A stretch of DNA of 64,000 nt from Streptomyces eurocidicus. Its GTDB lineage: Bacteria; Actinomycetota; Actinomycetes; Streptomycetales; Streptomycetaceae. The notes beneath the pieces were generated by a model that searched no databases, had not been told where the DNA came from, and saw only the letters and a program-made list of their open reading frames with translations. The stretch is from NCBI RefSeq assembly GCF_002891295.1, contig NZ_LGUI01000002.1:620001-684000 (forward strand), given 5' to 3'. The translations under genes were made by a program, and so were the position numbers. Shown here one piece after another: positions 55,805-64,000 of this stretch; the stretch's first letter is position 1, and each line of letters begins with the position of its first letter.

Positions 55805-57520
55805 ATGACAGCTGACGAGAACACGGCTACGCCACCGCGGCAGGACGAGGAAGGGCCCGGCGCGCAGGTGTGGCTGGTGGACGAGGATCTGGCTCCCGCG
55901 TGGCTCATCGCGCGTGAGGACGGCACGTCGTTCGTGGAGTGGAAGGTCGACGGAGCGGACCGCTTCCAGCTGGTGCGCCTGCGCGACGACGGCAGCGCCC
56001 GGGTCGTCGACGAGCAGACCGTCCTCACCGAGCTGGTCCTGCCGGCCGGCACGGAGCCCCCGGGCATCGGCGACTACGTGCTGGTCGCCACCTCCGGCGG
56101 CGAGCGGCTGGCGAACTCGGTGCTGGGCACCGGCGATCCGGAGGCCAAGGCCGACCTCGACGACTACGTGCGGAACGTGTGGAAGCGGTTCAAACAGGTC
56201 GCCCCGCAGGAGGAGCGGCCGAAGACGCCCACGGGGGAGAAGAAGGTCGAGACCGTCAAGGGCGTCAAGCGCGTCACCCAGCCGTTCACGATGTCCAAGA
56301 AGCCCGAGGACATCCTGACCTCCGGGAAGGACGCCGACCGGATCTGGCCCGGCTCCGTCGTCCAGTCGCAGGGCATCGTCAAGGACGGCAGCCTGCTGTT
56401 CTGCTCGATCGAACCCGAGGAACGCGCCGAACTGCCGATCGTGATCAGCGCCATCGGCTCGGGCCCCTCGGTCAAGGTCCCCGCCCCTGCCTACGACAAC
56501 GTCCTGGACGCGATCAAGAAGACCGTCACGGGCAAGAAGAACACCTCGCCGAACATCTACTTCCGCAGGACCGAGGCATACAGCAGCATGGAGGCCTCGC
56601 TGTCGCTCGGGCTGTCCGGTACCTACGGCGGGTTCGCCGGGAAGCTCAATGTCGAGGCCAACCGCAAGGAGACCCACAACACCCTGGTGGTCTACCTGTG
56701 CGAGCAGGCATACAGTGCCACCGCCTCGTGGGACAGCGTCAACAGCCTGTTCAGCGACAAGCTCACCAACAATCGCCTCGCCCACCTGATCAATAATCGG
56801 TACATCGGGACCGAGAACCCGCCCGTGATGATCGCCAGCGTCGTCTACGGCCGCATCCTGCTGTTCACCATGACCTCCAGCGCCTCCGAGACCGAGATCA
56901 ACGCCGCTCTGTCCGCCAGCTACAACGGATGGGGCGCCACCATCGACACGGACGTCAAGAAGCACTATAAAAACATCCTCAACACCTCCGAAGTTCAAGT
57001 CCTCTCCCAGGGCGGAGACCCATCGATCATCAAGTCCCTCCTCGGCGACGGAAAACTCACCGACTACTTCGGCACGCCGCACAACATGGAGGAGTACTCG
57101 ATCATCGGCTATGTCGTGAAGGAACTGGACAGCACCCCCGCGACCATGTCCGAGACCGCCAACTACAACAAGGAAGCGTGGGGCGGCGGTGACAAGATCC
57201 TCCTCACCATCGACGACTACCGCAGAGACGGCACCTCCCACAAGAAGTTCACCGTCAACCTCGAAGGCAAGGACCGCACAGCGACCGGCCCCGCCCCCGT
57301 CACCGCCTTCCTGCCCTACCCGCCGACCAAGTCCAACGGCTACACCGCAGTGCTCTTCCGCCTGCCCGGAGAATCAAGCGGTGCAGGCGTGAACTTGCCC
57401 AACATCAAGACCAAAGACTGGTTCACCGACGGCAAACTCACCACCGATGCCACGGTGAAACTCCTCGGTGTCCGTGGTCAAAACGAAGAGTTCCACTACA
57501 AGGCCGAGCTCCAGGCATAA
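55805..57520 (+). CDS. cholesterol-dependent-cytolysin (thiol-activated cytolysin) family protein
   Basis: 571-aa pore-forming-toxin-like protein. A novel N-terminal domain (about 1-140, ending in a Lys-rich linker) precedes the CDC core: DRIWPGSVVQSQ (matching the YPGALL-type start), NTLVVYLCEQAYSATAS, VVYGRILLFTMTSSASETEI, then HYKNILNTSEVQVLSQGGD. The conserved Trp undecapeptide and typical membrane-binding domain 4 are absent; the C-terminus (about 470-571) differs. No signal peptide, unlike Gram-positive CDCs. Codon bias is weaker in the second half. ATG at 55805, GAGAAGG 5 nt upstream. Probably lyses or perforates target membranes, or works inside a delivery system; the target is unknown. 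Confidence 0.82.
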   Translation: MTADENTATPPRQDEEGPGAQVWLVDEDLAPAWLIAREDGTSFVEWKVDGADRFQLVRLRDDGSARVVDEQTVLTELVLPAGTEPPGIGDYVLVATSGGERLANSVLGTGDPEAKADLDDYVRNVWKRFKQVAPQEERPKTPTGEKKVETVKGVKRVTQPFTMSKKPEDILTSGKDADRIWPGSVVQSQGIVKDGSLLFCSIEPEERAELPIVISAIGSGPSVKVPAPAYDNVLDAIKKTVTGKKNTSPNIYFRRTEAYSSMEASLSLGLSGTYGGFAGKLNVEANRKETHNTLVVYLCEQAYSATASWDSVNSLFSDKLTNNRLAHLINNRYIGTENPPVMIASVVYGRILLFTMTSSASETEINAALSASYNGWGATIDTDVKKHYKNILNTSEVQVLSQGGDPSIIKSLLGDGKLTDYFGTPHNMEEYSIIGYVVKELDSTPATMSETANYNKEAWGGGDKILLTIDDYRRDGTSHKKFTVNLEGKDRTATGPAPVTAFLPYPPTKSNGYTAVLFRLPGESSGAGVNLPNIKTKDWFTDGKLTTDATVKLLGVRGQNEEFHYKAELQA

Positions 57521-57607
57521 AGACAAAGGCCCAGACGCCGATCCCGGCCGCAGCCTGTCGAACTCGCTGACCACCTTGCCGACCGCCCACCCGACCTGCC
57601 CCGGAGT

Positions 57608-57928
57608 CGGAAGCTCCAGTGGTCTCTGCCCGACGGCGACTTCATCGCCCAGGCGAGCCTGGCCGAGACGACGCACACGGCCGCGGTGTTCGCCGCCGAG
57701 CGGACCGCGGACGACCTGGGCCCGCTGCCCTTCGGTATGGCCTGGTTCGACCTGTTCGAACTTGAGGGGCTGAGGAGTTCCTGGAGCCCGACCAGCGATG
57801 ACCGGCCGCCACTGAGCACCGGCCAGGCCGCCCCGACCGTGGCCCGGCAACGGGGCATCGGCGCCGATGTCGGTGCCGCTCGTCATGACGGTCTTCCGCC
57901 CACCGGAACGGAGCCGGGCCGACGGTGA
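57608..57928 (+). pseudogene. gene remnant of unknown family
   Basis: Codon-biased frame lacking a start: RKLQWSLPDGDFIAQASLAE, then TADDLGPLPFGMAWFDLFEL. It loses coherence after about 57,790. I do not recognise the family; it could be the remains of a regulator or a phage-type gene. Confidence 0.35.
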
Positions 57929-57947
57929 GGACGCGCGCCTGGGCGCC

Positions 57948-57980
57948 CTGAGGGGCTCCGGTGCCTCAGGAGTCGAGCCC
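57948..57980. repeat. right 33-bp direct repeat of accessory island
   Basis: CTGAGGGGCTCCGGTGCC followed by TCAGGAGTCGAGCCC, matching 50873-50905 at 30 of 33 positions. Confidence 0.65.
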
Positions 57981-58375
57981 TGGAGGGCGAAGGCCCGCAT
58001 GGCACGGCTACCCGTTTCGGGGTGGAGCGGGGTGGTGTAACTGTGTTGATTTCTCCGGGAGTCGTTGCCGATGTTTTCGGAAGGCGTTGGGCGCGAGCAG
58101 ACTGATTGGCATCGGCTGATTTGCGTTCGTCGAGGTGTTTGAATGTGACGCCTTGTCGACGTCGGGGTCGTGTGGCGCCGACCCTACGGCCCCCTTCCAA
58201 AGGGCACTTCAGCGTGGTAGTGCCCCCGATGAAACCGGCCAGGTCTCGCCAGGCCGGATCCTGCGGACGCCGGCGCACCGATCCACGCATACCCTCATGG
58301 AGCTCGCGAACACAGCGAATCAGAACGGCGTGAACCGTCCACCCCATGGCAAGTCCGGCCAAGGAAGAGTGATTC

Positions 58376-59896
58376 ATGACGACGCACGCGTCCGCAGCCT
58401 CCCGGCAAGTGCAGTTCCCGATCATCGAATCGTTCACCCAGAACACCGTCACCAATCCGCACTGGAAGCTGCTGGGCAGCGCGCAGCTGAACGGCGGCAG
58501 CCTGGAACTCACCCCCAATACCGCCGCGCAGGCCGGGACGGCCTTCCTCGACCAGCCGTTCTCCTCATCGCTCGGCGTCACGATCGACTTCGACTACTCC
58601 TGCGAGGGCGGCAGCGGTGTCGGATTCGGAGACGGGTTCAGCGTCTATCTGATCGACGGGGAGCAGACGACAGGCCCCGGCGGCAGGGGCGGGGCGCTCG
58701 GCTACTCCTTCACGAAGTCCGGGCCGGACACGATCGTCACCCCGGGGGTCACGGCCGGGTACGTGGGCGTCGGCTTCGACAACTTCGGGAACTTCGCCAC
58801 GGCACTCGCCGGTACGGAGGGCCCGGGCCGGCTTCCCGACACCGCCGGGGTACGCGGCTCCGGCAGCCTGCGGGAAGGGTTCCGCTGGCTCACCGGTGTC
58901 CAGGTGCCCGGCGGGTTCCGCGGGTCGTGGGAGGCCGGTGCCCACATCCAGGTGTCCGTCATCGACGGCCGGCTGACCGTACGGCATGCCGACAAGGCCA
59001 ACCCGAACGGCAGCCTGCTGATCGACGACTTCGACCTCGCCAGCGCTCCCGGGCAGACGCGGATGCCCGAGACGTTCAAACTCGGCTTCGCGGCGGGTAC
59101 GGGCGGTGCCACCGCGGCCCACCGGATCAGGAACCTCAAGGTCGCCCTGCCCGTGAACATGCCGCTGGAGATGAGCGGCCCGCAGACGGCGAAGTCGGGC
59201 GACCGGGTCACCTACGGCATCAGCGTCGAGAACCTGGGCCCCAACGACGCCCCGGACGCCCTGGTGGAGGCCACCGTCCCGGCGGAACTCACCGACCTGG
59301 AACTGATCTGCCAGGGCGAGAACGGCGCCGTCTGCGGAACCGGCTCGGTACGGGAGGGCCTCCGCCTGCCGATCGACCTGCCCAAGGGCAGCAAGGCGAT
59401 GGTCAGCCTGAGCGGCACCATCGACCACCGCTACGAGGGCCGCCTGACGTGTACGAGTCTGATCAAGTCGCCGACGCGCGCCAACACCGCCGAAAGGTAC
59501 TCCGGCTCGGTCACCACCGACGTCGAACTGCCCCGCGTGAGCGTCGAATACGTACCGAACCTCCCGGGGTGGCCCCAGGGCTACCCCGAGGACGCGAAGG
59601 GGTGGGTCATCAGCTACGACTTCACCTTGGCCGCCAACGAGGAGCGGGTGGTGAAGTGGGAGGTCTCCTACACCGTGCCGCCGGGAACCCGCGTCAATCC
59701 GACAGAGACATACTGGTTCACGGTGACCAAGGACGGCAGCGACGGCAACGTCACCCTCACCTCCCCTGACGAGGGACACAGCATCGAACCCGGCACCCCC
59801 CTCGCCTTCCGCGTGCAGATGCTCTACCGGAACCAGACCGAGGCCGGCGACGGCAAGCTGGGCAACGTCCGCGCCATCGAGGTGACCTCGCCGTAA
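58376..59896 (+). CDS. L-type lectin-like and DUF11 domain protein
   Basis: 506-aa beta-rich protein. The N-terminal part (about 10-260) has the legume-type lectin pattern: SFTQNTVTNPHWKLLGSAQL, TIDFDYSCEGG, DGFSVYLIDG, GVGFDNFGNF and KLGFAAGTGG. A DUF11-type domain (about 265-365: AKSGDRVTYGISVENLGPND) and a C-terminal beta domain follow. No signal peptide, odd for a lectin. ATG at 58376, AAGGAAG 8 nt upstream. It lies next to the cytolysin-like gene, just beyond the right repeat, and could provide carbohydrate binding in the same system; this is an inference. Confidence 0.78.
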   Translation: MTTHASAASRQVQFPIIESFTQNTVTNPHWKLLGSAQLNGGSLELTPNTAAQAGTAFLDQPFSSSLGVTIDFDYSCEGGSGVGFGDGFSVYLIDGEQTTGPGGRGGALGYSFTKSGPDTIVTPGVTAGYVGVGFDNFGNFATALAGTEGPGRLPDTAGVRGSGSLREGFRWLTGVQVPGGFRGSWEAGAHIQVSVIDGRLTVRHADKANPNGSLLIDDFDLASAPGQTRMPETFKLGFAAGTGGATAAHRIRNLKVALPVNMPLEMSGPQTAKSGDRVTYGISVENLGPNDAPDALVEATVPAELTDLELICQGENGAVCGTGSVREGLRLPIDLPKGSKAMVSLSGTIDHRYEGRLTCTSLIKSPTRANTAERYSGSVTTDVELPRVSVEYVPNLPGWPQGYPEDAKGWVISYDFTLAANEERVVKWEVSYTVPPGTRVNPTETYWFTVTKDGSDGNVTLTSPDEGHSIEPGTPLAFRVQMLYRNQTEAGDGKLGNVRAIEVTSP

Positions 59897-60234
59897 GGCC
59901 CGACCGCACCGTGATTTCGCCCAGAGCGGCACGAACGCAGGGCAGACCGCTGCTTCCCAGGAAGCAGCGGTCTTGTCGTAACCGGTCGCCAGGCTCTGTA
60001 ACCATTTCGGAGTTTATCCTCCACCGGGGTCCTGGGCAGGTATGGCCGGAATGCGCCGGGCGCACCATCCACGCTGTTGAGGCGCGCGAGCCGATGGGTA
60101 AGCACCGGTGCACCACCGGCTGCCCGAGCCGCGTACAGGGCCACGTCCCGCTGTCCGTCATGGATCCCTTCGGGCGACCAGCGGGCCGGGCAGACGAAGG
60201 CCACCACCCGAGACACCGCCATAGGAACGCCGTC
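59897..60234. other. intergenic region with terminator
   Basis: About 340 bp without a supported gene. A strong hairpin at 59944-59973 ends the lectin transcript. The rest must hold the promoter of the fusion gene; no clear elements seen. Confidence 0.5.
59944..59973 (+). terminator. terminator of the lectin gene
   Basis: 13-bp perfect stem AGACCGCTGCTTC / GAAGCAGCGGTCT with a 4-nt loop, followed by TGTCGT, 47 bp after the stop codon. Confidence 0.8.
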
Positions 60235-61731
60235 ATGAACGCCCCGACCGGAAGAGCGATTCGTATGCCGCACGCTTACTACTGCGCCAAATGCAAGAAC
60301 GAGCAGACCGACCCCCGTGACGCCGAACGCCTCGCCGACATCCTCGGGTTACCCCTGTGGTTACCCAAGGACAAGGCCGATTCATTCGGATTCCCCGACG
60401 GCGCCCTGGCGTGCCAACGAGCCATTGACGAAGCCGATTGCGTCATCTGCCAACCGCCGATCGGCCGTGACTGCGCCTGGGAACTCGGTTACGCCGCGGG
60501 CACCGGGAAGAAGATCTACGTCATCGGGCCTCTGCCGGAGGACGACTGGATGACCAAAATCGACATCCACTACGTGGACCCGGCCGCCTTGGCACCCCGC
60601 TCCCGGCGGCCCCGTGCCGACGGCGGGCCGGTCGGTGTCCCGGCCTTTGCGGAACAGGATCGAATGCAGGACCGAATATGGGACCGGATAGGCGGCGGCG
60701 CCGCATCGCTCCGGCGGCCCGGGCCGCCCAGCCACGCGTCCACCAGGGTGGCGGCGATCGACTGCGGCACCAACTCGCTCCGGCTCATCGTGGCCGACCT
60801 GCCCTCGGCGGAGCGCGGCCCGGCCGCGCGGATGGTCGAGGTGGTGGAACGATTCGACATCATCCGCTTGGGGCAGGACGTCGGTCGCACCGGGAGACTC
60901 GCGAGGAAGGCCGTCGACCGAGCGCGTGCGGTCCTCGCCGACTACGCGGCGCTGATCACCGCGTTCGATGTCGAGCGCGTTCGGATGTGCGCCACCTGGG
61001 TCTCGCGCGGCTCCGCCGACGGCGAGGAGTTTCTCGCCCTGGTGCGCGACACACTCGGCCTGACGAGCGAGGTGCTGTCCGGCGGGCAAGAAGCTCATCT
61101 GGCCTTCGAGGGAGTCATCCGCGGCCTGGCCGGTGGGATCGAGGCCCCGTACCTGATGGCCGACATCGGCGGCGGCTCGACCCAGTTCGCCCTCGGAACC
61201 TCGGACGTCGAGCATGCCGTCTCCGCCGACCTCGGGTGCGTACGGATCACGGAACACCATCTGCGCACCGATCCGCCGACACCACAGCAGATCGCCGCGG
61301 CCGAAGAGGCCATCGGGGCCGAGCTCGACAAGGCGCTGGAAGCATTGCCGGGGACGCGGGACGCCGCCCTGATCGGGGTCTCCGAAGCCGTCACCACCGT
61401 GGCGGCGATCGCCTGGGCAGGGGCGTTCTCCCCGGCCGGACACCGCCCCGGATGCCTGACCTACCACGAGGTGGACCGAGTGGTGACCGAACTGCTGGCG
61501 ACCACGGCGGCGCAGCGGTCCCGGATCCCCGGCATGCACCCGGACATGGTGGACGTGATCGTCGCGAGTGCACTGGTGGTACGCGCCACGATGAAGCACA
61601 CCGGCAAGGAAACGATGGTCGTCAGCCGGCACGGACTCCTGCACGGCATCGCCTGGTCGCTCGGTGACCGGCCGCCGCACACCGCTTCCCCCTCGGCTGC
61701 CGCGATCGACAACGGGAAGGTACGGTCGTGA
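60235..61731 (+). CDS. deoxyribosyltransferase-like and Ppx/GppA phosphatase fusion
   Basis: 498-aa fusion. The N-terminal part (about 11-125) begins with a CxxC zinc-ribbon-like YYCAKCKNEQ and carries the DCAWELGYAAGTGKKIYVIG block of nucleoside 2-deoxyribosyltransferase-like proteins. After a linker (about 125-175) a complete Ppx/GppA domain follows: IDCGTNSLRLIVADL, RVRMCATWVSRGS, MADIGGGSTQFALG and LGCVRITEHHL. It would cleave polyphosphate or guanosine pentaphosphate, with the front domain sensing or cutting a nucleotide. Codons 39 and 43 are TTA, so bldA dependence is likely. ATG at 60235; ATG at 60265 is possible. Its stop overlaps the ubiX GTG. I do not recall this domain pairing. Confidence 0.82.
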   Translation: MNAPTGRAIRMPHAYYCAKCKNEQTDPRDAERLADILGLPLWLPKDKADSFGFPDGALACQRAIDEADCVICQPPIGRDCAWELGYAAGTGKKIYVIGPLPEDDWMTKIDIHYVDPAALAPRSRRPRADGGPVGVPAFAEQDRMQDRIWDRIGGGAASLRRPGPPSHASTRVAAIDCGTNSLRLIVADLPSAERGPAARMVEVVERFDIIRLGQDVGRTGRLARKAVDRARAVLADYAALITAFDVERVRMCATWVSRGSADGEEFLALVRDTLGLTSEVLSGGQEAHLAFEGVIRGLAGGIEAPYLMADIGGGSTQFALGTSDVEHAVSADLGCVRITEHHLRTDPPTPQQIAAAEEAIGAELDKALEALPGTRDAALIGVSEAVTTVAAIAWAGAFSPAGHRPGCLTYHEVDRVVTELLATTAAQRSRIPGMHPDMVDVIVASALVVRATMKHTGKETMVVSRHGLLHGIAWSLGDRPPHTASPSAAAIDNGKVRS

Positions 61732-62351
61732 ACCTCATCGTCGGCATGACCGGCGCATCGGGTGCCGTCATCGGCGTGCGCACCCTGCAGGCATTGCGGG
61801 CCCTGGACGTGGAGACCCACCTCGTGCTCACCCGGTGGGGGCGTGCGCTGGTGGAGTACGAGACCGATTACACCGTGCGGGATCTGCACGCGATGGCCGG
61901 CCATGTCCACGGCCACGGAGACCAGGCGGCCGCGATAGCCAGCGGGTCCTATCCGACCGACGGGATGATCATCGCCCCGTGCAGCATGAAGACACTGGCC
62001 GCGATCCGGGCGGGGTACGCCGAAGACCTCGTCGTACGAGCGGCCGATGTCACGCTCAAGGAGCGAAGGAAACTCGTCCTCGTCCCCCGTGAGGCGCCAC
62101 TGAACGAGATCCACCTGGAGAACATGCTGGCCCTGGCCCGCATGGGTGCCCTGATCCTCCCGCCGATGCCGGCCTTCTACAACCACCCCGAGACCATCGA
62201 CGACATCGTCATGCACCTCGTGGCCCGCATCCTCGACCACTTCGGTCTCGAACTCCCGGCCGCCTTCCGCTGGAAGGGCGGGCTCAGCAGACCCCGGGTC
62301 GAGCTCGCGACGGACCCGGCCCCGGAAGCACACACGGATGCGCACGCGTAG
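61728..62351 (+). CDS. UbiX-family flavin prenyltransferase
   Basis: 207-aa UbiX/VdcB-like protein. It begins MNLIVGMTGASGAVIGVRTL, with IIAPCSMKTLAAIRAGYAEDL, RKLVLVPREAPLNEIHL and the C-terminal ILPPMPAFYNHPE, all typical. UbiX transfers dimethylallyl phosphate to FMN to make prenyl-FMN for UbiD decarboxylases. No ubiD gene follows, so its partner is elsewhere. GTG start overlaps the fusion gene stop (GTGA), so translation is coupled, an unexplained pairing with a polyphosphate/pppGpp-type enzyme. Confidence 0.92.
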   Translation: MNLIVGMTGASGAVIGVRTLQALRALDVETHLVLTRWGRALVEYETDYTVRDLHAMAGHVHGHGDQAAAIASGSYPTDGMIIAPCSMKTLAAIRAGYAEDLVVRAADVTLKERRKLVLVPREAPLNEIHLENMLALARMGALILPPMPAFYNHPETIDDIVMHLVARILDHFGLELPAAFRWKGGLSRPRVELATDPAPEAHTDAHA

Positions 62352-62456
62352 GGGAGTCCTCTCGCAGGCGTTTGAGGACCGGGAAGACATGCGCGACATC
62401 GGTACGCAGACGCCCCGCTGTCGCCCCGCACCGTCGGGGCCCACCCGCCCGTGAGG

Positions 62457-63174
62457 TCAGAACTGCGGGTGGAGGTAGAAGGTCTCGTTGATGGCGGGGG
62501 TGCCGTTGGGGTTGGTCTGGTAGGGCCACTGGACGACCCAGGTGCCGTCGCCGGTTCCGTTGCCGCGGATGTCGGCGAAGCGGTGGGTGGCGTTGTCGCG
62601 CAGCAGGGTGAGGTTCGGGAAGCGCGGCTCGGGGTGTTCGAGCGTGGAGTTCTGGGTGTCGCGCGCGTAGCCGCCCGGGATCGAGGCTCGCGCCGTCGAA
62701 CAGGTGGCGCACCCGGGGGTCGAGGTGGCCGAGGGTGCCCAGGCCGCTGGCCACCACCAGCAGCCGGCCTCCGGGGCGCAGGACGGGGCCGAACGCGCGC
62801 AGGACGGCGTGGGTGGCGGTATTGGACACATCGATGAACTCGTCGGCGCGCTCGGCCTGGGACTCGTCCGGCAGCAGGCGGGCGACGGCGTTGGAGATCA
62901 CCACGTCGACGCCGCCGTACCGGCCCCGCAGTTCGCCGGCGAGCCGGCCGATGGCGTCGGTGTCGGTGACGTCCAGGACCCGCCCGAGCACCTGGGCACG
63001 GGTGCCGGGCAGCCGCCCCACCTCCCGGGCGGCATCGGTGACGCGCCGCTGGTCGCGTCCGGTGAGCAGGACCAGGTCGCCTGCCGCCGTCCGGGCCGCG
63101 AGCCCTTCGGTGAGAGCCCGGCCGAGCCCCTGGTTGGCGCCGGTGACGAGGGCGATGCGGGAAGCCTTCTTCAT
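62457..63174 (-). pseudogene. truncated SDR oxidoreductase fused to an unrelated fragment
   Basis: From ATG 63174 the frame encodes the first 165 residues of a short-chain dehydrogenase: GANQGLGRAL at about 11-20, then the Asp of RVLDVTDTD, VVISNAVARLL and GGRLLVVASGLGTLG. It stops resembling an SDR at ASLD near 62,680, before the usual YxxxK. Beyond that, in a shifted frame, comes an unrelated tail (PEPRFPNLTLLRDNATHRFA to ETFYLHPQF) ending at 62457. The junction looks like a deletion joining two genes. Catalytic residues are lost, so not functional as an SDR. Confidence 0.7.
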
Positions 63175-63200
63175 GCCTTCAACGCTAGGAACGCCCACTC

Positions 63201-63226
63201 CATGCGTCCAACGAAAGTTACGCATG
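63201..63226. promoter_or_regulatory. LysR-type operator
   Basis: CATGCGT-N12-ACGCATG in the 71-bp intergenic space between the divergent SDR and lysR genes. It contains T-N11-A and another half-site ATGCGT nine bases further on, as expected for a LysR regulatory and activation site. Confidence 0.65.
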
Positions 63227-63245
63227 GGTGGTATGCGTTGACGTC

Positions 63246-64000
63246 ATGGACTTCACGGAGGTGTCCCTGACCGCGCTGCGAGTGTTCCGCGCGGTGGCCG
63301 AGCACGGCACCTTCACCGCCGCCGCGGCAGCACTGGGCTACACGCAGTCGGCGGTGTCCCGGCAGATCGCCTCGATCGAGCGGGCCGCGGGCACGGAACT
63401 GCTGGAGCGGCGGCGTGACGGCGTGCGGCTCACGCCGGCCGGGCGGCTCGTCATGCGCCGCGCGACGGTCGTGCTCGACGAGATCGGGCAGGCCGCCCGC
63501 GAGCTGTCCGGCCTGCCCGAACCCGGTGGCACCGTGCGCCTGGGCTGGGTCCCCAGCGCCGGTACCACCCTGGTCCCGCGGGCCCTTGCCGCGCTGCGGC
63601 GCAGCGACCCGGGCGTGCGCGTCATCAGCCGCGAAGGCGGCACCCCGGCGCTGGTGCGCGCCCTGCGGGCGGGCAGCATCGATCTCGCCCTGCCGGCCTC
63701 GGCGCCGCCGTTTCGCGCACCGGACGCCGAGTCGCCCCCGCTGGCGCTGCAGACGCTCACCGAACGCGCCCTCTGTCTGGCCGTGCCCGCGGCGCACCCG
63801 CCGGCCCGCGGGGATTTCGTCGATGTGGCCGACCTGCGCGGACAGCGGTGGATCGCCGGTTCGGCATCCGGTGCGGACGGGCTCATGGGGGTGTGGCCGG
63901 GCCTGGACGAGCGGCCCGAGATCGTCCACACGGCCCGGGACTGGCCGGCGAGACTGCATCTCGTCGCCGCCGGTTGCGGGCTGACCACCGTGCCCTCGGC
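63246..64000 (+). CDS. LysR-family transcriptional regulator (partial, right edge)
   Basis: At least 251 aa of a LysR regulator, cut by the window end. The N-terminal helix-turn-helix is complete (FRAVAEHGTFTAAAAALGYT, then QSAVSRQIASIE), and the substrate domain begins at about 92 (VRLGWVPSAGTTLV). ATG at 63246. Divergent from the broken SDR gene with a palindrome between, so that SDR was the likely target. Confidence 0.92.
   Translation, partial: MDFTEVSLTALRVFRAVAEHGTFTAAAAALGYTQSAVSRQIASIERAAGTELLERRRDGVRLTPAGRLVMRRATVVLDEIGQAARELSGLPEPGGTVRLGWVPSAGTTLVPRALAALRRSDPGVRVISREGGTPALVRALRAGSIDLALPASAPPFRAPDAESPPLALQTLTERALCLAVPAAHPPARGDFVDVADLRGQRWIAGSASGADGLMGVWPGLDERPEIVHTARDWPARLHLVAAGCGLTTVPS

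Larger units (their letters stand above)
57521..58375. other. non-coding region with relics at right island edge
   Basis: 855 bp with no intact gene. It contains a coding-like remnant at 57608-57928 and the right 33-bp repeat. The AT-richer patch at 58,025-58,100 resembles IS-end or promoter sequence but I cannot classify it. Confidence 0.5.

Noticed and set aside
62423..62440. Hairpin GCCCCG-N6-CGGGGC between ubiX and SDR as a terminator
   Set aside because: Only 6 bp of stem; such short GC hairpins are frequent by chance at this GC content.

Overview
The window is very GC-rich, with GC-biased third codon positions, GTG and TTG starts, GGAGG-type ribosome binding sites, a few in-frame TTA codons, a DtxR/DmdR-type iron box, and families typical of actinomycetes (SARP/AfsR regulator, TerD, DUF1876, homodimeric AceE, PhoD). 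This points to a Streptomyces chromosome. I see no rRNA, tRNA or CRISPR array. All calls come from reading the sequence; no database search was possible.

Layout. (1) 0.07-5.4 kb: an AfsR-like regulator, an NAD(P) oxidoreductase with a MerR-type promoter, and a secreted six-repeat beta-propeller protein. (2) 5.7-10.7 kb: an iron-box operon argC-argB-argD-ornithine/lysine N-hydroxylase-mbtH. It supplies hydroxyornithine to a peptide siderophore, but no NRPS is present. (3) 10.9-17.2 kb: a membrane protein, a Tat-exported PhoD phosphatase, a type-B carboxylesterase, then a small decayed or frameshifted group ending in a truncated MFS gene. (4) 17.2-25.5 kb: aceE, a DsbA-like gene and a GntR gene on the minus strand, divergent from a five-gene operon that matches the azomycin (2-nitroimidazole) roh pathway: RohP-like arginine oxidase/hydroxylase, a PIN-like protein, a DapA-like aldolase, a haem-oxygenase-like diiron N-oxygenase and a Rieske protein. 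One 12-bp sequence occurs both in the gntR/roh intergenic region and upstream of aceE.

(5) 25.6-41.2 kb: mostly ordinary genes (DUF1876, phosphoribosyltransferase, HIT, DUF72, Ser/Thr kinase, DUF6777-like lipoprotein, frameshifted double TerD protein, glycosyltransferase, racemase, NUDIX, TetR, DedA, MFS, aldehyde dehydrogenase). (6) 41.6-49.6 kb: two coupled genes for giant uncharacterised proteins (1202 and 1461 aa) without signal peptides, the most clearly undescribed system here; an orphan dhaK follows. (7) 50.9-58.0 kb: an accessory island bounded by imperfect 33-bp direct repeats. It holds a repeat-rich beta protein and its frameshifted partner, an alcohol dehydrogenase relic, an IS630 transposase scrap, a small secreted protein and a cholesterol-dependent-cytolysin-like protein; a lectin-like protein lies just outside. 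(8) 58.4-64 kb: the lectin/DUF11 protein, a deoxyribosyltransferase-like/Ppx-GppA fusion coupled to UbiX, a broken SDR gene and a LysR gene that runs off the right edge.

Four single-base frameshifts (near 15,893, 16,403, 31,577 and 53,086) are each repaired by adding one C or G, so some may be base-call errors rather than true mutations. In-frame TTA codons (a likely bldA dependence) occur in the PIN-like roh gene, the Ser/Thr kinase and, twice, in the Ppx fusion.
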